Assembly: GCA_017451395.1 (NCBI GenBank)
Contig: JAFSPR010000052.1
Span: 21,312-85,311, forward strand
Origin: Bacteroidales bacterium
GTDB lineage: Bacteria > Bacteroidota > Bacteroidia > Bacteroidales > UBA932
Length of the DNA stretch: 64,000 nt
Direction: 5' to 3'
Shown here: in pieces, positions 61,150-64,000 of the stretch
Layout: every line of letters starts with the position of its first letter
Numbering within the stretch: the first letter of the stretch is position 1
Notes under the pieces: generated by a model
What the model was told of the DNA's origin: nothing
Database searches by the model: none
Seen by the model: only the letters and a program-made list of their open reading frames with translations
Made by a program: the position numbers and the translations under genes

Positions 61150-62093
61150 GATACGTCATCAATAACTGCACTGACGCGCACTGGAATATGGCGCACGACG
61201 AGTTCCTGCTGGAGGGGCTCAGCGGGGACGCCGTGTTTTGCCTGTGGCAGAATGCGCCGGCGGTTATAATCGGCCTTAACCAGAGCGCTTACGCGGAGGT
61301 GAATCTCCCATATCTGGAGGCTAATGGCATCAATCTGGCGCGGCGTGTAACCGGCGGCGGGGCCGTGTACCACGACCTTGGAAATCTCAACTACAGCATA
61401 GCGGGGCCGGCACGGGAGGTGGAAAACTATTATGATTTGATGGCCGATGCCCTGCGCCGCCTGGGCCTTCCAGCAGAGCGGACCGGGCGCAATGACATAA
61501 TGGTGAACGGGCTCAAATGCTCCGGCTGGGCAAAAAGGCTCTCGAAAGACCGGATGATGATTCACGGAACCCTTATGTGGGACGTGGATTTTGAGGCGCT
61601 CACTGAGGCGCTGGCGGTTCCAGGGAGCAAACTTTCCGCCGCCGGAATTGCATCAGTAAGAAGCCGCGTGCGCAACCTCAGGCCCCTGCTTCCGCAGTTT
61701 AAAACGCTGGAAGAATTCCGCAATGCCTTGCATAATATTCTGGCCGATGGCTCCCCGGAAATCTGCCTCACAGATACCCGGAAGGCACAGATAACGCAGC
61801 GGGCTAAGGAGAAGTTCGGCACCTGGGAGTGGATTTACGGACGCTCTCCAAAGACGGAATTCGAGTGCACCCGGAAACTTCCCTGCGGCACCGTCACCGC
61901 ACATTATACCCTAACCCACGGAGTGTTCTCGGAACTGGAATTCACGGGAGATTTCATAGGCAACTGCCCGGCCTCAGAACTTTCCGCCACCCTCATAGGA
62001 AAAAGGCTGGAAGAGGTCATCTCCCAGCCCGTTCAGGATTTCTTTGAAGGCGTCACGCCCCAAGAGTTTCTTTCAATATTTCTCCAACGGTAG
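61146..62093 (+). CDS. lplA: Lipoate-protein ligase A
   Basis: 315 residues. Family motifs: RRVTGGGAVYHDLGNLNYS and the ligase loop GLKCSGWAKRLSKDRMMIHGT with the conserved Lys, plus the C-terminal LplA_C domain about 70 residues long. Attaches lipoate to E2 and H proteins. Starts at ATGA overlapping mnmA and ends 41 bp inside the convergent lpdA gene. Confidence 0.93.
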   Translation: MRYVINNCTDAHWNMAHDEFLLEGLSGDAVFCLWQNAPAVIIGLNQSAYAEVNLPYLEANGINLARRVTGGGAVYHDLGNLNYSIAGPAREVENYYDLMADALRRLGLPAERTGRNDIMVNGLKCSGWAKRLSKDRMMIHGTLMWDVDFEALTEALAVPGSKLSAAGIASVRSRVRNLRPLLPQFKTLEEFRNALHNILADGSPEICLTDTRKAQITQRAKEKFGTWEWIYGRSPKTEFECTRKLPCGTVTAHYTLTHGVFSELEFTGDFIGNCPASELSATLIGKRLEEVISQPVQDFFEGVTPQEFLSIFLQR

Positions 62094-63390
62094 GGTGCGG
62101 GAATACAACCTCCAGGAGTTCAGGGACGGTCATGCCCTTTTCAACCGCGATTGCCGCAGAGAGGATAATCTCCGAGCAAGGGTTACCAAGCATATGGACA
62201 CCCACAACTTTATTATGGGCCGATACAAGCACCTTACAGAGCCCCTCTCCCCTCTCGTTTTCCGCAACAAAGCGGCCTGAATAAGCCATAGGGAGTTTGA
62301 GGACCTTGACGTCAGGGCCGGCTTCCTGCTCCGTAATGCCCACCCCGGCAACCTCCGGATTGGTGTAGACTATGCCCGGAATGGCCTTGTAACTCATTTC
62401 TGCGGGCACTCCAAGCATATTTGAAACGGCCACCTCCGCCTCACGGGAAGCGGTATGAGCAAGCATGGAGAAGGCGGTAACATCACCCGCGGCATAAACA
62501 CCCGGAACGGAAGTTTCCATACGGGAATTGACCACAATACCCCTATCCACCTTAACGCCTATGTTTTCAAGGCCTATTCCACGGATGTTTGCGCGGCGGC
62601 CGACGGAGAGGAGGATCTTATCTCCCTTAGCCCGGCAGGTTTCCCCTTCCGGAGTCTCATAGACAACCTCATTCCCCTCCACGGCAACAACTTTGCAACT
62701 CAGATGGAACTCCACGCCTTTCTTTGCGTACTGGGCCTGGAGCATTGTGGAAATCTCACTGTCCATAGGCCCCAGAATCTTTGGAAGCATCTCAATCACA
62801 GTGACCTGAGAGCCCACGGAATTGAAGAAGGAGGCAAACTCCATCCCAATTACCCCGCCTCCTATAACAACCAGCCTCTGAGGGATTTCAGTCAGCACCA
62901 GAAGTTCACGGTTTGTAACTATGACGGGTGATTCCGCCACTCCGGGGATGGGCGGCACTGCGGCCTCCGAGCCCGTGCACACAAGGATGCGGGCGGCCTC
63001 ATATCGGCCTTCACCGGCGGTAATTGCAAAGCCTCCGGGAACCGGGCCTTCAATAAAGGCGTTCTCCCTCACAACTTCTACGGAAGCCTCCCTCATACGC
63101 ACGCGCACACCGCCTACAAGTTTTTTCACCACCTTTTCCTTGCGCTTCATAACGGCAGGGAAATCCAGCGAGGCTCCCTCCACATTAACCCCGTATTTGT
63201 CCCCGTGACGGGCGTAATCCAGAAGTTTAGCGCTATAGAGGAGGGTTTTTGTAGGGATGCAGCCCTCATTGAGACACACGCCGCCAAGCTCCCTCTTTTC
63301 AAAAAGCACAACTGAAAAACCTCCGCGGGCGGCCTTTTCCGCAGCCACATATCCGGCAGGACCGCCGCCAAGAATTGCAAGATCGAACAT
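62053..63390 (-). CDS. lpdA: Dihydrolipoyl dehydrogenase (E3)
   Basis: 445 residues. FAD motif LGGGPAGYVAA, redox disulfide C39-x4-C44 (GGVCLNEGCIPTK), NAD motif VIGGGVIGMEF, and the catalytic His in VFPHPTVGE. Reoxidises dihydrolipoamide in the 2-oxoacid dehydrogenases or glycine cleavage system. Placed convergently to lplA with 41 bp of overlapping coding sequence, an apt functional pair. Confidence 0.94.
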   Translation of the reverse strand: MFDLAILGGGPAGYVAAEKAARGGFSVVLFEKRELGGVCLNEGCIPTKTLLYSAKLLDYARHGDKYGVNVEGASLDFPAVMKRKEKVVKKLVGGVRVRMREASVEVVRENAFIEGPVPGGFAITAGEGRYEAARILVCTGSEAAVPPIPGVAESPVIVTNRELLVLTEIPQRLVVIGGGVIGMEFASFFNSVGSQVTVIEMLPKILGPMDSEISTMLQAQYAKKGVEFHLSCKVVAVEGNEVVYETPEGETCRAKGDKILLSVGRRANIRGIGLENIGVKVDRGIVVNSRMETSVPGVYAAGDVTAFSMLAHTASREAEVAVSNMLGVPAEMSYKAIPGIVYTNPEVAGVGITEQEAGPDVKVLKLPMAYSGRFVAENERGEGLCKVLVSAHNKVVGVHMLGNPCSEIILSAAIAVEKGMTVPELLEVVFPHPTVGEILKETLGA

Positions 63391-63431
63391 AGATGTAAGT
63401 TTTAGCGTTTACGAAGATACTAAAAAATTGC

Positions 63432-63439
63432 TATCTTTG
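63432..63439 (+). promoter_or_regulatory. -7 promoter box of the small membrane protein gene
   Basis: TATCTTTG, 19 bp before the ATG at 63459; fits TAnnTTTG. Confidence 0.55.
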
Positions 63440-63458
63440 TGAAAACAAATTTGACAAA

Positions 63459-63872
63459 ATGGCAAACACTGGCAAAACCATAGGATGTCTGGCGGGACTC
63501 CTTGTTGTAGCGGCCCTGGCCGGCTTCCTGTATTTCAAATTCTGGTGGGTATTCTCAGACGGAACCAAAACCGGAGAACTCAATTCCCTCACTTATACAG
63601 GCTATTTATGGAAAACCTATGAAGGTGAGATAATCCTTACCGGTTACGGCAGCAAAAACGCCCAGGGCACCGTCCAGTCCAAGAACTTCAAGTTCTCCGT
63701 CCAGGACAAGGAAGTGGCGGAGCAACTTACAAATCTTACCGGATCCAAGGTAACCGTCCATTACAAGGAGTACAAGGGCGCCCTTCCATGGAGAGGCTAT
63801 GAGAAGTCAGTGGTGGACAAAGTCACTCTTGAACCCGGAGACATCAACATAGACGATCCTTTCTTCCTCTAG
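63459..63872 (+). CDS. Small single-pass membrane protein with OB-like extracytoplasmic domain
   Basis: 137 residues. One N-terminal membrane segment (TIGCLAGLLVVAALAGFLYF), then about 105 beta-rich residues (SLTYTGYLWKTYEGEIILTGYG, KFSVQDKEVAEQLTNLTGSKVTVHYKEYKG) like Bacteroidales proteins usually listed only as hypothetical. Ends one base before the next gene. Function unknown. Confidence 0.65.
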   Translation: MANTGKTIGCLAGLLVVAALAGFLYFKFWWVFSDGTKTGELNSLTYTGYLWKTYEGEIILTGYGSKNAQGTVQSKNFKFSVQDKEVAEQLTNLTGSKVTVHYKEYKGALPWRGYEKSVVDKVTLEPGDINIDDPFFL

Positions 63873-63873
63873 T

Positions 63874-64000
63874 ATGAAACGCTTTGTAACTATACTGTGC
63901 ACTGTCCTTTTGGGCAGCGCACTTTTTGCTCAAAACAGGGTCCTGGATATCCGTGAGGCCCATCCCGGCAAGGACCTCACTATGGAGGAGGCCATCTACA
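63874..64000 (+). CDS. Start of an exported protein (truncated by window end), possibly a second S9 peptidase
   Basis: The first 42 codons: signal peptide (LLGSALFAQ) followed by RVLDIREAHPGKDLTMEEAIY. This opening resembles the N-termini of Bacteroidota S9 (DPP IV-like) peptidases, but some TolC-type proteins share the LT-EEAI pattern, so the identity is not secure. One base after the preceding stop; co-transcribed. Confidence 0.45.
   Translation, partial: MKRFVTILCTVLLGSALFAQNRVLDIREAHPGKDLTMEEAIY

Noticed and set aside
1-64000. tRNA or rRNA genes
   Set aside because: I looked for T-loop (GGTTCGAATCC-like) and conserved rRNA stretches on both strands and saw none; a covariance search would be needed to be certain.

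Overview
The window looks like a chromosomal segment of a Bacteroidales (phylum Bacteroidota) gut-type bacterium of moderately high GC. The evidence is: start sites preceded by the Bacteroidota -7 box TAnnTTTG rather than strong Shine-Dalgarno sequences; a Bacteroidales fimbrial locus (DUF3575, OmpA-like lipoprotein, fimbrillin, Mfa2/FimB anchor, DUF4906); a serine palmitoyltransferase of the Bacteroides sphingolipid type; PCMD, DUF5020 and DUF1538 proteins; and many lipobox lipoproteins. No rRNA, tRNA, CRISPR array or prophage was seen. Genes are densely packed in long operons with 4-bp ATGA overlaps. Layout: (1) 1-6.3 kb, plus strand: TPR protein end, YebC, esterase lipoprotein, PCMD protein, GT4 glycosyltransferase, a duplicated DUF1538 membrane protein and two PII-like proteins, closed by hairpins. 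(2) 6.3-9.9 kb, minus: uracil permease, DUF5020 outer-membrane channel and AzgA-type purine permease, a nucleobase uptake operon. (3) 10.0-18.7 kb, minus: SecA, then an operon of serine palmitoyltransferase, flippase and three glycosyltransferases. (4) 18.8-22.8 kb: GlnRS, a degenerate aspartokinase/ACT protein, YicC. (5) 23.0-32.8 kb, plus: fimbrial operon. (6) 32.9-36.4 kb: PreA with an unusual N-terminal cysteine domain, a DUF4298-like protein and a HipBA toxin-antitoxin pair. (7) 36.4-44.5 kb, minus: nine-gene operon (HsdR-N nuclease-like, CCA-adding enzyme, XerC/D-type recombinase, HPF, HolA, NatAB-type exporter, two-piece 5'-nucleotidase) ending at a strong terminator. (8) 44.5-52.5 kb: DPP IV peptidase, RecD-like helicase, TrkH, a sensor without output domain, ROK regulator, aminotransferase. 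(9) 52.5-54.1 kb: a RAYT (REP-associated HUH transposase) bracketed by head-to-tail 52-bp hairpin repeats; a second, inverted array lies at 59.5-59.7 kb. (10) 54.1-58.8 kb, minus: KS, FAD oxidoreductase and ketoreductase mini-cluster downstream of an ABC-F ATPase. (11) 58.8-64 kb: His-rich secreted protein, MnmA, LplA, Lpd, a small membrane protein and the start of a further exported protein. Two observations stand out. The first is the RAYT with its exactly 52-bp-periodic REP arrays. The second is a heptamer, ATCGGCC/GGCCGAT, which recurs about one hundred times in both orientations (roughly ten expected), mostly inside genes, and is scarce in the RAYT, HipBA and the distal fimbrial genes.
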